Assembly: GCA_009801015.1 (NCBI GenBank)
Contig: VHZZ01000359.1
Location: 53,154 to 79,140, forward strand
Origin: Silene noctiflora
Lineage: Eukaryota > Streptophyta > Magnoliopsida > Caryophyllales > Caryophyllaceae
Length of the DNA stretch: 25,987 nucleotides
Direction: 5' to 3'
The notes beneath the pieces were generated by a model, which was not told where the DNA came from, made no database searches, and saw only the letters and a program-made list of their open reading frames with translations. The translations under genes and the position numbers were made by a program. This document shows, piece after piece, positions 10,441 to 21,798 of this stretch; the first letter of the stretch is position 1, and each line of letters opens with the position of its first letter.

Positions 10441-10877
10441 TCACTATCGGTTGGTCACAAATTATGACGGTCCCAAATGTTCAAATGTGATCATAAAAAG
10501 TAACCACTTATAAAATGTTACTCCCTCCATTCAACTCCACACTACCACTATCTATTTTGCACACTATTCACAAGCGTGTGTTCAACTTTAATTTTCTCTC
10601 AATACGTAAATGACATTATATTCATGTGAGATCTTGTTTGATTCGTTTTTACGAGTATATTATAAATATCTAACTTTTATAATTTTTGCTAATACGTAGC
10701 TCACGATATTTATCTCGTAAAACACGTCTAGGCAAACTCACAAAAAGAAAGTGGTAGTGTGGAGTTGAATGGAGGGAGTACTTATTAAATAATGGTCATA
10801 TTTTCTTATAAAAATGGTTAGATTTGAATCCGTCATAATTTGTGATGAAAAGAGTTGGAATTTGTGTGTCACTATCG
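10441..10877. mobile_element. Outer inverted-repeat element with 9-bp flanking repeat (MULE-like)
   Basis: TCACTATCG occurs at 10441-10449 and again at 10869-10877, fitting the 9-bp target duplication of Mutator-type elements. Inside, TCACAAATTATGACGG (10455-10470) and its perfect reverse complement (10830-10845) form a 16-bp inverted repeat that continues imperfectly inward. The right end has about 18 nt more than the left between inverted repeat and flank, so the exact termini are uncertain. It hosts the Stowaway element at 10521-10778 and lies about 0.3 kb upstream of SGR. Confidence 0.6.
10521..10778. mobile_element. Stowaway MITE nested in the outer element
   Basis: 258 bp with TA at 10519-10520 and 10779-10780. 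The left end CTCCCTCCATTCAACTCC and right end GGAGTTGAATGGAGGGAG are perfect inverted matches, extended by CACACTACCACT / AGTGGTAGTGTG. It is well preserved, so its insertion is probably younger than that of its host element. Confidence 0.9.
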
Positions 10878-11086
10878 ACAAGGAGGTAGCCTCAATCTTC
10901 AAGCAATTTCTAACTTCTTCAACTTGTTTCTTTTCCTTTACTAAAAAGCCTTCAACTTCAACTATAATCTCTTGACACGCAATCTCCTTTTACTATTTTT
11001 CTTCATACTTGCCTTTTTTCATATGCCAACCTTACTAATCCAAGCAACCTAATACACAAACATCTCTTTATAATCATCATAGTTTC

Positions 11087-11093
11087 TATAAAA
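11087..11093 (+). promoter_or_regulatory. Candidate TATA box of SGR
   Basis: TATAAAA lies 120-126 nt before the SGR start codon. This would place transcription start near 11115-11125 and give a ~90-nt leader rich in TTTA and TTAA repeats. The element is seen directly; its use is inferred. Confidence 0.5.
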
Positions 11094-11212
11094 AGTATAA
11101 TAATTGCCTTATTTATTTATTTATTTATTATTAAAAGGTCCAAGAATTAGTTGTTAATTAATTAATTAATTATCCTATTATTTGGGAATTACCCAAGATT
11201 TTGGGAGAAATA

Positions 11213-13886
11213 ATGGCTACTTTGAATGCTTCCATGTTGCTCCCATCAAAACTTTATTTCCCAAGATTTAGTAGATCATCATCATCTTCACCTAAGAAAA
11301 CCAACTCTTTTTCTCCTGTAAGAACTAACTACTTCCATATTTCCTCGGTTTCATTTGATTGTATACGATACCCTTTTTTGGTGTTGAAGGAGCCACGTGG
11401 GCAAATTTAATGCTAACAGAATTTGAACACAGGTCGTGAGTACTATCCTCGTGACTTTGGTGACCAAATATGTGAGGAGGGTTTTGAAACACGTATACAA
11501 TCAAATGGAACAGAAGAAGCGCTCCTATATGACTAGTTGATTTAATTTGTGTTTTTTGTTTTGTTTTGTTTTGGGTGGAACAGAAGATGAGATTATTTGG
11601 GCCAGCAATATTTGAATCATCGAAGCTCAAAGTGTTGTTCGTAGGAGTGGATAAAGAGAAACACCCTGCAAAGTTGCCAAGAACTTATACTCTTACTCAT
11701 AGTGATGTTACTTCTAAGATTACTTTAGCTATCTCTCAAACTATTAACAATTCTCAGGTATTTTTACCTCTATATCAACTTTTTTGTTTTAAATATATCG
11801 GTGTATCATGTCACCGTATACCCTGCCAACGAAAAACCTTATTTCCATTGACTTACAGGTTTTTAATTATGAGAATGGTTATTTTCAACTTGTTGTTCAT
11901 TGGTTAAGATGTTCTATGTTAGACTTTATTGGTTGTTGAATAATTTTTAGATCATATTCGAGTCTAATACGAGACTTGAATCAGGTCAGTTTTGTCAAAT
12001 CTAGTGTTGAGATACGTAGATTTTTCTTTTGGTGTCAAATAGGGAAAAGGGGATACTTCTATCTTAACCACTGAACTAAGACATGTTCGGTATTAAGAAC
12101 GTTGATGTAATGTTATGGTAAAATGCAGTTGCAAGGGTGGTATAACAAATTTCAAAGAGATGAAGTGGTGGCAGAGTGGAAGAAAGTGAAAGGGAAGATG
12201 TCACTCCATGTACACTGTCACATTAGTGGTGGACATTTTCTCTTAGACTTGTTCGCCCGGTTGCGTTACTATATCTTCTGCAAGGAGCTTCCTGTGGTAA
12301 TTTTCTCTTTTCGTATCATCTTTTCCCCCGAAATTTATATATACTAGTCATGTCTGTGATATGATGATCTAGTTTCAAATTTCGAGCTGGTTTTACTATC
12401 ATTTAACAGACTTAAATGCGGATGTCAGCTAGCTTCATAGATCGGTTCATGACTTAGCTTTGAAACATGTCGCTATCAACATTTCCATTGAGCATTTGCC
12501 GGAGCTAAGATTCAATGGTAATGTTTGGTGGGCGAAAATATAGACTGAATTTTGGGACTAAATTAGTAATGCAATAAAGAAACTTCAGAAAAACTGAAAC
12601 TTTAACATCTAAGGAAAAAATCTGATAGAATCAACATTTCCATCCCATTACTAATTTCAAGGATGATCTAGTTTCAAGGATTTCGAGTTGGTTTTGTTGT
12701 CGTTTAACAGAACCATAAGCGGATGTCAGCTGCTGGCTAATAAGTTGGTTCGTGACAGTTTTAAAACCTGTTAGAATCAACATTTCCATTAAGCATTTGC
12801 CGGAGCCAAGATTCAATGTAATGTTTGGCGAGCTAAAATTTAGATTGAAAATTTGGGACTAAATTAGTACTGCAACAAAGAAACTTCAGTAAAATAATTT
12901 TTTTTAACAAAAAGCAAAATCATGTTTATTTTTGGGTTCGAGAACAGCGGGACAACCTCTGCTCAGGCCTTGCTTTGTTATTGTCCTTTGGACTTCTTTA
13001 AAGGTACGAAACGATCGACATGAGCATCTTGGTAGGTCCTGAGAAGAACATGTCTTTCACATGCCTATTTCTGTGTGGCTTGCACTGCTCAACCCAAATT
13101 AATAATTTAGCTTGTTCAGGGTAGATGGGGTAGCTACGCCTACGAGTGATGCAGACGGGTCTAGAAACACCATTTGGTATTATTCTCCTAATGGTCTGGC
13201 TAGATACCTTGTTTTACCCAAATACAAGTAGATATTACGATGCTATTATGAGGTGATCATAGGCCGGGTTGGGCTAATACCCGTGAAAAAGTGGACTAAC
13301 TTGTGGCTGCTGTCTAAAATTGTCGATAGATTTTTTCAAACAGCCTCGCTGTATCAGTTAGCCTGGATTTTCAAACAAGTGTATTGTAAGTTAGCTTGAT
13401 TGCGTCGAATAATGAACAAAGTTTGGTACTACTATTTGACTAATACTTGCGATGATAGATACACTCTCTATACATACATCCGAAAGAAAGACGAGTTTAA
13501 CTTCCAAGCTAATAAGTGGGGCGAAACAATGAAATGGACAGGTACTCAAGGCATTTGTACATGGTGACGTAAATCTGTTTAACCAACACCCGGAACTGCA
13601 AGAGGCCTCTGTTTGGGTATACTTCCATTCAAACATACCCGAATTCAACCAGGTTCAGTGCTGGGGTCCGCTGAGAGATGCAGCGTCCCCCACCACATTC
13701 AATGAAAATAATCCCGGGCTTGAAGGAAATGACGAAAGCGAAGAAAAGCCGACAAGACTAGAAGAGCCTTGCAAGGAAGCTTGTGTATGTTGCTTTCCAC
13801 CCACAACTTCTATTCCTTGGATTCACTCATTACAAACACAACAAGCCCCTGAAAATGCTTCCATTCAAGGCTTAGAGCAACAATAA
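11213..13886 (+). CDS. SGR: STAY-GREEN magnesium dechelatase, chloroplast, 4 coding exons, 263 aa
   Basis: Exons: 11213-11317, 11584-11757, 12129-12296, 13542-13886; all introns are phase 0 and GT-AG. The N-terminal ~35 residues are rich in Ser, Lys and Arg with no acidic residue, as in a plastid transit peptide. The SGR domain (about 36-205) holds the diagnostic strings RLFGPAIFESSKLKVLF, LPRTYTLTHSD, EVVAEWKKVKGKMSLHVHCH and ISGGHFLLD. The C-terminal cysteine-rich motif PCKEACVCCFPP (225-236) is intact, which points to the SGR1/SGR2 (NYE) type rather than SGR-LIKE. Known role: SGR removes Mg from chlorophyll a to give pheophytin a at the thylakoid, starting chlorophyll loss in senescence, and recruits catabolic enzymes to LHCII. 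The exon-1/2 junction is the least certain: an acceptor three bases later would drop one Lys. The natural start is ATG 11213, 12 nt into a longer open frame that has no earlier ATG. Confidence 0.95.
11394..11399 (+). promoter_or_regulatory. G-box/ABRE-like CACGTG in SGR intron 1
   Basis: A perfect CACGTG with GG following (CCACGTGGG context) lies 77 nt into intron 1. SGR genes elsewhere are known targets of bZIP (ABI5/EEL) and PIF factors, which bind such sites in the promoter. The intronic position here makes it a candidate enhancer. A single 6-mer is modest evidence. Confidence 0.35.
12363..12894 (+). repeat. Direct duplication (~230 bp, period 299) in SGR intron 3
   Basis: The copies run about 12363-12594 and 12662-12894. 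Both start GATGATCTAGTTTCAA, contain GCGGATGTCAGCT, ATCAACATTTCCATT and AGCATTTGCCGGAGC, and end near AAGAAACTTCAG. They differ by scattered substitutions and small indels, so the duplication is not recent. No product was recognised, and the 61-codon minus-strand frame in the second copy looks incidental. Confidence 0.85.
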
Positions 13887-13902
13887 GGTGGATTTTTTTA
13901 GG

Positions 13903-14274
13903 GATAATTCTTATCGTATCCCTGAAGTTTGCATTTTTTTCCCCAATGCCCCTACTTTTCTCAAAAATTTACTTTAAATGCTCATATCTCTTAGTCGTGA
14001 TTTCATCAAGCCGTGATTTTTATCTAAAAACCTTCATTTTCTGCCTGTGTGGTTGAAAATAAAAGCCGGACAAGGCGTAACTCCATTATAAGATATCAGC
14101 AAAATGCTATTTTTTTTCAAATTAAACATCTCGTAAAGATGATCTACTTAGGAAAAAAAATTCGTGGCTTTTCGATTTCGTAATTAAGAGATATGACCGG
14201 TCAAACTTTATTTTGACAACGGTTGGGGTATTTGGAGAAAAAGTGCAAACGTCCGAGATACCGTAGAAATTATC
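13903..14274. mobile_element. Inverted-repeat (MITE-like) element in the 3' region of SGR
   Basis: The first ~50 bp beginning GATAATTCTTATCGTATCC match, inverted and with mismatches, the last ~50 bp ending ATACCGTAGAAATTATC. Shared segments include GTTTGCA and a CCCC-bounded inner edge. Flanks are T-rich on both sides, so a target duplication cannot be resolved. The element starts 16 nt after the SGR stop and probably contributes its 3' UTR. The superfamily is unassigned. Confidence 0.55.
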
Positions 14275-16111
14275 TTTTTTTTTTTTTTTTACCTCGGTGC
14301 TATGATGGGTATTCATTGCTGTTATTATACAAAGTTGTACATACAAATTCAAGTAGTAAAAAGTTGTAAAGTAATAAGAATATTATGGTAGGTAAAAGTA
14401 AAAGGTAGTAGCAAATTAGTACTGGTTTTAGTTAAAAGTGATTGATAGAATTATAGGAGATGGTGATTGGTTATTAAGTTTCGTTTTTTTATCTCATTTT
14501 GTTGGAATTGACTTTTTGTACATGCATTTACTCCTATTTAATTTTTATAATTAGAATTGCTATTATTTGATTAATGGCCAAAGAAATTAGTGCTTTGTGA
14601 CAATGTAAGCAATAAACATCTGATTGTGATCGTTTAACCAACAAATTTAAAATTTTAACTGCTAATTACTATGGAATAAATTTTCTCAAAATGATGTGAA
14701 TTTTACACCAAATTTGTTGAAAAGATTTTCAAACCTCATGTCACAAAAATGAAAAATACTCTAAATTTCATGTGATAAAAGTTATGTGAGGTACCGAATT
14801 TTGAGCCAAAATCCTCTTCATTTCGTTCCCCATTTTCCCTTTCCATTATCTAAACAATAGCCAAGATTTACTTAAGCAATCCTACTCCCTTTTAATTTAT
14901 AATTTATTTGGACCGTTAATTTGATAATAGTCTCTGTATCCTCCAAAAAATTGTAATAATTCTTATATAAAATCGTTTTACACCAAGTGTTATTATAAAC
15001 CAAATGATATTTTAATTGATAATCACACTAAATTAATTTCACCAATCAGGTAAGTACCATTATACATCCATTTGTACAAGAGCATTGTACAATCATAACA
15101 ATTTTAACTCGGCTTATGAGTATTTTTTCCGAGCTTGTATAATTTTTGAGTTATATTTTAATTTTTTTATGTCGAAATTAAAATCTAATCTAATTGAGCT
15201 TATATATTTTAATTTTGAATTTCATTATAATTATAATTAAGTTCAATATTTTTATAAAGGAATTCGGATTCTCTTAAATAGATCTCATAAATTGTACCTC
15301 TAAACTCAAGGGGGAATATGAATCTCAAGGGCTCAAGACTTTGAGTCCTTTAGGGAGAAGGAAATTTCACTGTCATAAACAAGTTTTCTTCTTAATCTTA
15401 ATAGAGCAACGTGGTTTACTGGCTTACACGTTACAGACTTACGTCCATACCGGTCTAACGTAGTCCCTTTGAACATTAAACCCCAAAAAAAATGGTCTCT
15501 TTTAAGACGGTTATATCCGTTTTAAGAGTAAAAATGGAGTACACCATTTGCTAGTTCCAAGCGCATTTCTTTCGTCTTATTCATTGTATTTGATTCGTCT
15601 TAAGGTTATGACGGATATGCCATTTTTAAACGAGAACTTGTGAAAAAAAAATGAGGAAGAAAAACAGTTGGTCATGAGTCACGACTCGTGACAATGAAGT
15701 CTATAAAACTGATATTATTTACAAAAATCAAACAATTCCTAAGATGGCATCCCTCGTGGATAATCAATTGATAATCAACTCCTAATACATTAAGTATCAT
15801 ACTACAAAGTACAAATTCATGTGTAAGACGAAAGACGGTCTTGTCTTGCACACGAAATTTGTAAAATGGTTCTTACTCATTTTTATCCATTTTACACTAC
15901 TTTTCGGTAAGGCGGCCTTATATGAAAACAATTGTTATCATTCCCCCTTCCTTTCTCTATAAACAAAACAGTGGAATAAAACTAAAAAGGAGTTAAGTAA
16001 CTTTAACTCCCGATATATCTATACAATTAGCTACTATGTAAGTAAATATTACTCCGTGTCGTTCACTCCGTTTTACTTGTGTGAGTTGTGTTGTTGCGGA
16101 AACTACCAAGG
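14275..16111. other. SGR-CCS52A convergent spacer
   Basis: Starts with a poly-T tract (to about 14290), then AT-rich DNA without a supportable gene. It contains scattered AGACGGT repeats (about 15494, 15837). The segment nearest 16111 should include the 3' UTR of CCS52A on the minus strand. Confidence 0.65.
15821..15853. repeat. Short hairpin with AGACGGTCTT core
   Basis: GTGTAAGAC and GTCTTGCAC can pair at 8 of 9 positions around an inner AAGAC...GTCTT. It lies in the SGR-CCS52A spacer, about 0.3 kb downstream of the CCS52A stop, so it could fall in or near that gene's 3' end. Confidence 0.45.
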
Positions 16112-19100
16112 TTATCGAATTTGCGCTCTTCCAAGTGACTTAAATTTAGGTTCATTTTCTGCATTCTGCATGAATAACACACTGATTGTGAGCAGACGGT
16201 TATTGTAGAACATTAATGCAAAAACTTGGTTAGAGGTACCATAGCCTATCCTACAATCACTGAAGGCCATGACCAAACAAAGGGAAACTAGTCTCCCAAG
16301 AGACGGTCTTACTCTAAAAAACACAAGACAAAACCCATTTTACCATGCAGAAACTAAAACCTTTCTCACAATTTTCATTTTTTAAAAAAAGTAACGTGAA
16401 CCGTCTCTTTTAGTATATCTGAAAGAAGCGATAGTGGGATATACAAAATTACAAACCTGAGACTTGGAAGAAGGGAAGACACTCCAGAATCTGAGAGTTT
16501 CATCTCCTGCTCCAGTTACGATGGTCTACGTGAAGAAATATACCAAATGACATGGTCAGTAATATATTAAAGAAAGTCAGAGGTCGATTAGGTCACCAAT
16601 AAAATTAACAGCAGACGGCAAAACAACCGTCCTACTGGAAAAAAGAACAGAAAAAGAAATTGTATATAATCACCTGGCCGTCTGGTGAAATAGCTAGATA
16701 AAGTACTCTGTATGAATGTCCAGTTAGAGTTGCCAACTGCAAGACAAGGACATAAGAAAGTAACTGATGAGAATCCGTGAGCCCAACAATATAGACGAAT
16801 TTATGGCCAATTTGGTACATTTGTGTCCCTGTCTTTTAAGGTGGACTAATAGCCAGAAGATTTCACAGTCCTCACTCATCCGGAAAGAATAAGATAGGTT
16901 GGTTCAACATAGTTTCCATTTCCTTGTGTATAAAAAAAACATAACATAAATGTGTATGAGCTAAATACTTTACCTTCGACATGCTAGGATATTTCCACAC
17001 GACTATTTGGTTTTGAGAGTATCCATGGGTGCTTACGATTTCATTCACATTTTTGGACCAGACAAGATTACAAACCTGCAATTACAATATCATACATACA
17101 AGACAATCAGACACATATGAACACGATTTATCCTTACTAGAAGGAAAAAGGAAGAGACTTAGATAACCCTGATAGGTTTCACCTCTTTAATGCATTGCAA
17201 TGAGCCTTTCCTCTCAGAATGTCAAAGCGTAACATAGTGTACAAGACAAAAGACACCAAGGGCATTTTATTTCACCAATACCCAAAGCTCTCTTTCGTAG
17301 TTTTTCTTCTGTTTCTACATCGGGGTTCACTCTCTCACACATCACAATTCTAGGTGGGACAAGAACTCAAACCCGGTACAATGTAACAGTAAGTTCTCCA
17401 ATTCTCGGCTCATTTTTCTTCTTCTCCTAATCTATTTACTATTTAGTACATCTCCATCCTAATAATACCTAGTTCCATTTTTGCCAATAAACATACTTTA
17501 ATGGACCCAAAAAAGATCCATGTAGCTAACCTGACTACCGGTGTCCACACATCCAAGCTGGGAATCAGTGCTTGTGTTCCAAAAACGGATGCATCGATCA
17601 GCAGTACCACCGCCAGATGCAAGAAGCCCATGAAGATGGGGTGACCAGGCAATTGCTTTAACTGCTGCAGTATGCTCAGAGTACTTAAGCACAGGCTGAG
17701 TCTTATGTTGGTTCCAAACAAAAAGCTGAGACGTAAAAAGAGGTTACAAATAATGTAAGAATTTACGCCTACGAGTCTATAACCAGCTTTTAATTAGTTT
17801 TAAATAAATATGGAACTTTAAAGACTCACCCTATTATCATTTCCCCCTGATGCAAGCTCCCTGTTATCGTATGACCACTTCAGACCACAAACCTGAATCA
17901 CATTAAAAGGTTTAATCATTCATCTAACACATTGTTGAGTACAAAATCCAAAAAGTGTCTCTCATAAGACAAATTAAACTTATTAACAAAATACTTATGG
18001 AAGACATTGTAATCTTATCAACAGAGCTTCTCGTGTGAGAATCTGGAGGAAAAAAAAGTACAGGAGAAAGCCAAAAACAAGAATGAAGGCCATGGCAAAT
18101 TGGCAAGCATACGAATCGAACCTCAGATTTGTGTCCAGTAAGTTTACTGACAAAATCATCCTGTACACGTATATCTCTTTGTAGTATACTCTTATCTCTG
18201 CTACCAGATGACAATGTTGATGAACTCCATGCCAAAGCACCCACACGCATCCGATGGCCCTCCATTGTCCTAATATTTTTGCAACGAGAAGCATCCCAAA
18301 TCTGGAAAAGGAACAAGTTTTGTTTTAATTTAATCAGAAAATTTTAAAGCACTCAACATTATTATTCCAAATCTCAAAGCAATATAGTTCAAATAACCAC
18401 AGTACCTGGACTTTGCCTTCATTGGTCCCGATCGCCAGATGTGTCCCACGTTGAGCCCATCCTACCGAGCAAACACTATCATCAAGTCCCAAGTCACATA
18501 ATTTAGTGACCTGCAAATAGGTATAATCTCAGTCAAGGCAGTAAAGGGTACAAGTTATCATTAATGTTCAAGAACGAGCATATATAGACATGACAGCCTT
18601 GTGAGCATAGACAAACTGCCAAAGAAGAATAGGTTTGCCCTTAAACACCATGAAATGGCAAATCGGCAATAATGCTATAAAAAAGACCTTCCATATCTAC
18701 TACTTCGTAAAATAAATAAGTAAACTTCTGATATTAACCCTAGTGAAGTACCATAATCACAAGGGCTGTGTGATACTTTTATATGTATATTCTTTAACTC
18801 AAGGGGTAGTATGATATTTTATTACTAAAATCTTAAATATGAGCTTGAATCAGATAAGGACAGCAGAAATGAGATGGAGGGAGTAAAATATAGCATCCTT
18901 CTCTAATTGACTAGTTCTGTAATTTTATGTCAGCTTCTACACAAAATTAGCCAAAGTCCTCCGATCGTGAAAGTTTGAACTTTACCTTACTACTAGAAGC
19001 ATTCCACAAGTAAACACAGTTGCCCAATCCAACAGCAAGAACATCGTTTGAAGACCAATCAACCAAGTTAAGATAAAAATCGTCTTGCAATGCTGGTGCA

Positions 19101-21493
19101 TCCAATACCTAACAACAAGAACAAAGTCAACACCATAACCACTTCCTTTTAAATCTGAAAATAAAGGCGTTAAAAACAGAACAATCTAATCATCAAGAAA
19201 CAGAGTTAATACTCTACATAGCAAAGCACATAACTACAGCAAATGCAGTTTGAACAGAAATTTCCCCCGCCTCCAATATTTCTCAATCCCTAATCATCGA
19301 ACATCGAAACAATAAACAAAACTGATTACTTCATGATACCACTGCTGGTTAAAATGATTTAGAGAGCGATAAAAATTCTTTTTACGCCAGAAAACAAAGA
19401 AAGACCCAATCCGTTCCATCACCTAAAATTCCAGATAATAACCATTGCTCAAGCATAGACCCAATTGACCACAAGAGAGCCCAGACCTATAGCATAAACT
19501 CCTAAACAGTTCAACAGAAGTAGCCTAAACACCGTTCCAACAAAATCCTCTATCCAGTGACAAAACTTCCTCTCAAATTCAGCTCCTAATATGATGTCAA
19601 GATTCAAACTTTTGTCAATCCAGTGATAAGCACAGCACTTAAACCAATTCTTGAGCAGCATGCTTCAGAAAAAGAAAAAATCTATCCTCAAAGCACTAAG
19701 CTCACAATAAACAATACAAGTTCAACCCACCCCCTCAACATCCTTGCTCAAAAGATTCAAACTTTTGTCCCTTCTACCGCATAATAGTCCAAGCCATCGT
19801 CTAACAAGCAAATCCCGTCTATTCTGACAATTGACTTTACACAAAAGATGCAAACTTTAAGCAACCCCGGCACTAACTATCCAACGACTTGATCGAACCA
19901 CATGGTGTGGTTCTTACAATGTTGTGCTTCAGACTCTTTTTTGGACACAAAAGATGGAGGAAAACAGAAGGGAAGGGGAGAAAGGGAAACACAGGGGGGA
20001 TGAAGGGAGTTTGTTTTCCCTCCAAATCTTTCCTTTGAATCCTTTCTCTGCAAATCCCTCCACCCCTATTTTGCTACCTGACAATGGAAATTGTCTCCCT
20101 TCAAATCATTTCCATCCCTTCCTCCCCCAAATTCCGCTATCCAAACAAAGGGTAACTTTAGATAGTCATGACAATCTTCATTCCTCATTACCAATGAAAG
20201 TTCATGGGTGAACCTTCTAATTCATGGATTGCTTCTCTCCATCATGATTCAAATTCACCTACCAATGGTCACACAATTGTAGGCCGAGAACATTAACCTT
20301 GGCTGTGATACTTGAAGATGGCTTAGAATATAAGCGAGGCACCTCACTTATATATCACCCACACTTCCTTTGTTCTTTCAACGTGGGATATTTTGACACA
20401 ACATGTGATCCAACACCGGGAGACCAACTCATCAACATAAAACCCTACTCCTCGCACACGAATAGCCCCGACATTCAAACACCAACCTCCCAAATCCCAG
20501 TAAGTAGATTAACTTCATTCCAAACTCTCAATCTCCTCATCCAGATTCCAACCTTCAGTCTCACACCACAACATTAGTCCAAACCAACATCTAAAAAGGC
20601 AAAAACCCTTTGTTATCAATCATAGTTCACATTTTCAACTCACACACATACTTACAACATCATAACATAAAAACATAAGTTACACAATCTACATTGTTCC
20701 CTAATTACACAAATTTCATTTAAATCCATCAAAATTATTACCAAGCCGACATTGGCCTCTAGGAAGGCATCAACTACATAGAGTCAAGCGGGTTAATTCG
20801 TAGGAGGGTGGACATAACTCCTTCACATAGTTCCCTTGTCACACAAAGCATCAAACTTCATTCAATCTCAACACTATTAACAAAAACACAAATTCCCCAA
20901 ACTTTCTACCACAACATTCATCCATCAAAAAAACACAAACACGAAAAATATTACCGTCTCAATCATTTGTTTACTATTGATTAGGATGGAAAGAGTACCT
21001 TACAAGGAGACCGCGATACCTTCCTCGGCGACTTAACCGGCCTATAACTAACCCCAGCAATCGAATCATCCCGCCCAAACGGCATCAACGTCGGCATTGC
21101 CCGTTTCGTCTCGGTCTTATACCTAAAAATATTCCGATTAACCGGACACCCTTTATCGGGCGTACCGGGATAAAACGACCCAGATTCCGACCCAAACAAC
21201 GCTGCCTTCAACATCGCAGTATACACCCCCGACCCATCTTCCCTAACCACATTACTACCCGGAGACGACGACGAAGGTGGGGTTTTCGACACCGAAAAAA
21301 GATCAAATTGTGAAGATGATCTTAATGGAATAAACCGATCACTTAAAATAGTCCGATTTGGAGATGGGTTTTGATTAGAATTCAACATACGTTGAATTAA
21401 TTGAGTATTTATATTGGTATCAGATGAGGGTTTCGCCATTTTTGATGGATGTTGTTGTTGGTGTATCAATGGAGGTGTGAAGGTTTCCTCCAT
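16112..21493 (-). CDS. CCS52A: CCS52A/FZR (Cdh1-type) APC/C activator, WD40 protein, 10 coding exons, 482 aa
   Basis: Exons in transcript order: 21493-20999, 19108-18986, 18510-18406, 18301-18122, 17892-17830, 17725-17531, 17075-16974, 16736-16674, 16525-16457, 16165-16112. Every exon is a multiple of three, so all introns are phase 0. The C-box DRFIPLR (52-58), CDK-type SP sites (SPRK 155, SPCK 162), KVLDAPALQDDFYLNLVDW (from 165), seven-blade WD40 repeats (about 170-460) and the terminal IR dipeptide are all present. IWDASRCKNIRTMEGHR and NIFRYKTET favour the A subclass over CCS52B. Family role: the C-box and IR tail dock on the anaphase-promoting complex, and the propeller presents D-box/KEN substrates such as mitotic cyclins. 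This drives cell-cycle exit and endoreduplication in the nucleus. It is convergent with SGR. No key residue is missing. The last-exon acceptor was chosen because it continues SQ-N as in Arabidopsis FZR proteins. Confidence 0.95.
16288..16416. repeat. AGACGGT-type small foldback in the last CCS52A intron
   Basis: GAGACGGT at 16300-16307 and ACCGTCTC at 16400-16407 are inverted, with ACTA-like outer edges on both sides. The same AGACGGT core recurs at about 15494 and 15837 and in a related form near 9040. These look like members of one short repeat family spread over this region. Confidence 0.5.
19925..20155 (-). mobile_element. Possible MITE-like insertion in CCS52A intron 1
   Basis: On the - strand the stretch starts CCCTTTGTTTGGATAG and is followed by G-rich GGGGGAGGAAGGGATGG. 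The far end, inverted, reads CTCTTTTTTGGACACAAAAG, a loose match. The CCAAACAAAGGG-type edge is common in plant hAT/Tourist MITEs. Boundaries are approximate. Confidence 0.35.
20280..20440 (-). mobile_element. LTR-like fragment in CCS52A intron 1
   Basis: Read on the - strand, the segment contains TATCCCACGTTGAAAGAAC followed by GTGTGGGTGATATATAAG and GGTGCCTCGCTTATA. This CCCAC-motif plus TATA-like arrangement is typical of short plant LTRs and TRIM elements. Termini and target duplication could not be fixed, so this is a tentative fragment. Confidence 0.4.
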
Positions 21494-21558
21494 TGATGAA
21501 CTAGAGAGAGAAATAAGTAATTATTTAGTGAGAAATTGTTGATTAATTGATAATAATG

Positions 21559-21585
21559 AATAATAATAATAATAATAATAATAAT
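21559..21585. repeat. (AAT)n microsatellite in the CCS52A 5' leader or proximal promoter
   Basis: About nine AAT/TAA units occur 66-92 nt upstream of the CCS52A start codon. They are likely transcribed in the leader, which also holds a CTCTCTCTAG stretch just before the ATG. The tract is probably length-polymorphic. Confidence 0.85.
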
Positions 21586-21798
21586 TAATAAATTGGGAAT
21601 AATTAATATGAAGATGTAGTTGAAGGAAGAAGAAGATGAAGATTGAAAATTTCAGAGAAACATGTGGGTTGGGGATTGATTATTAGGTGAGTTTTTTGGT
21701 TTTAATTTGTGTGTGTTTGTTTGTTCGGGTGGTGCTGTTAATATTCTGAGTTTTCCCGGGAAAAATTATTTTATTGGAAAGTAAAGTTTAGATTGTTT

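Noticed and set aside
12925-12965. SINE-like segment in SGR intron 3 (GGTTCGAGAAC resembling a pol III B box, then ACAACCTCTGC)
   Set aside because: It recalls the 3' part of AU-type SINEs, but no A box, clear body or tail could be seen.
18860-18885. GATGGAGGGAGTA, a Stowaway-type right end in CCS52A intron 2
   Set aside because: No matching left end with TA could be found upstream, so no element is called.
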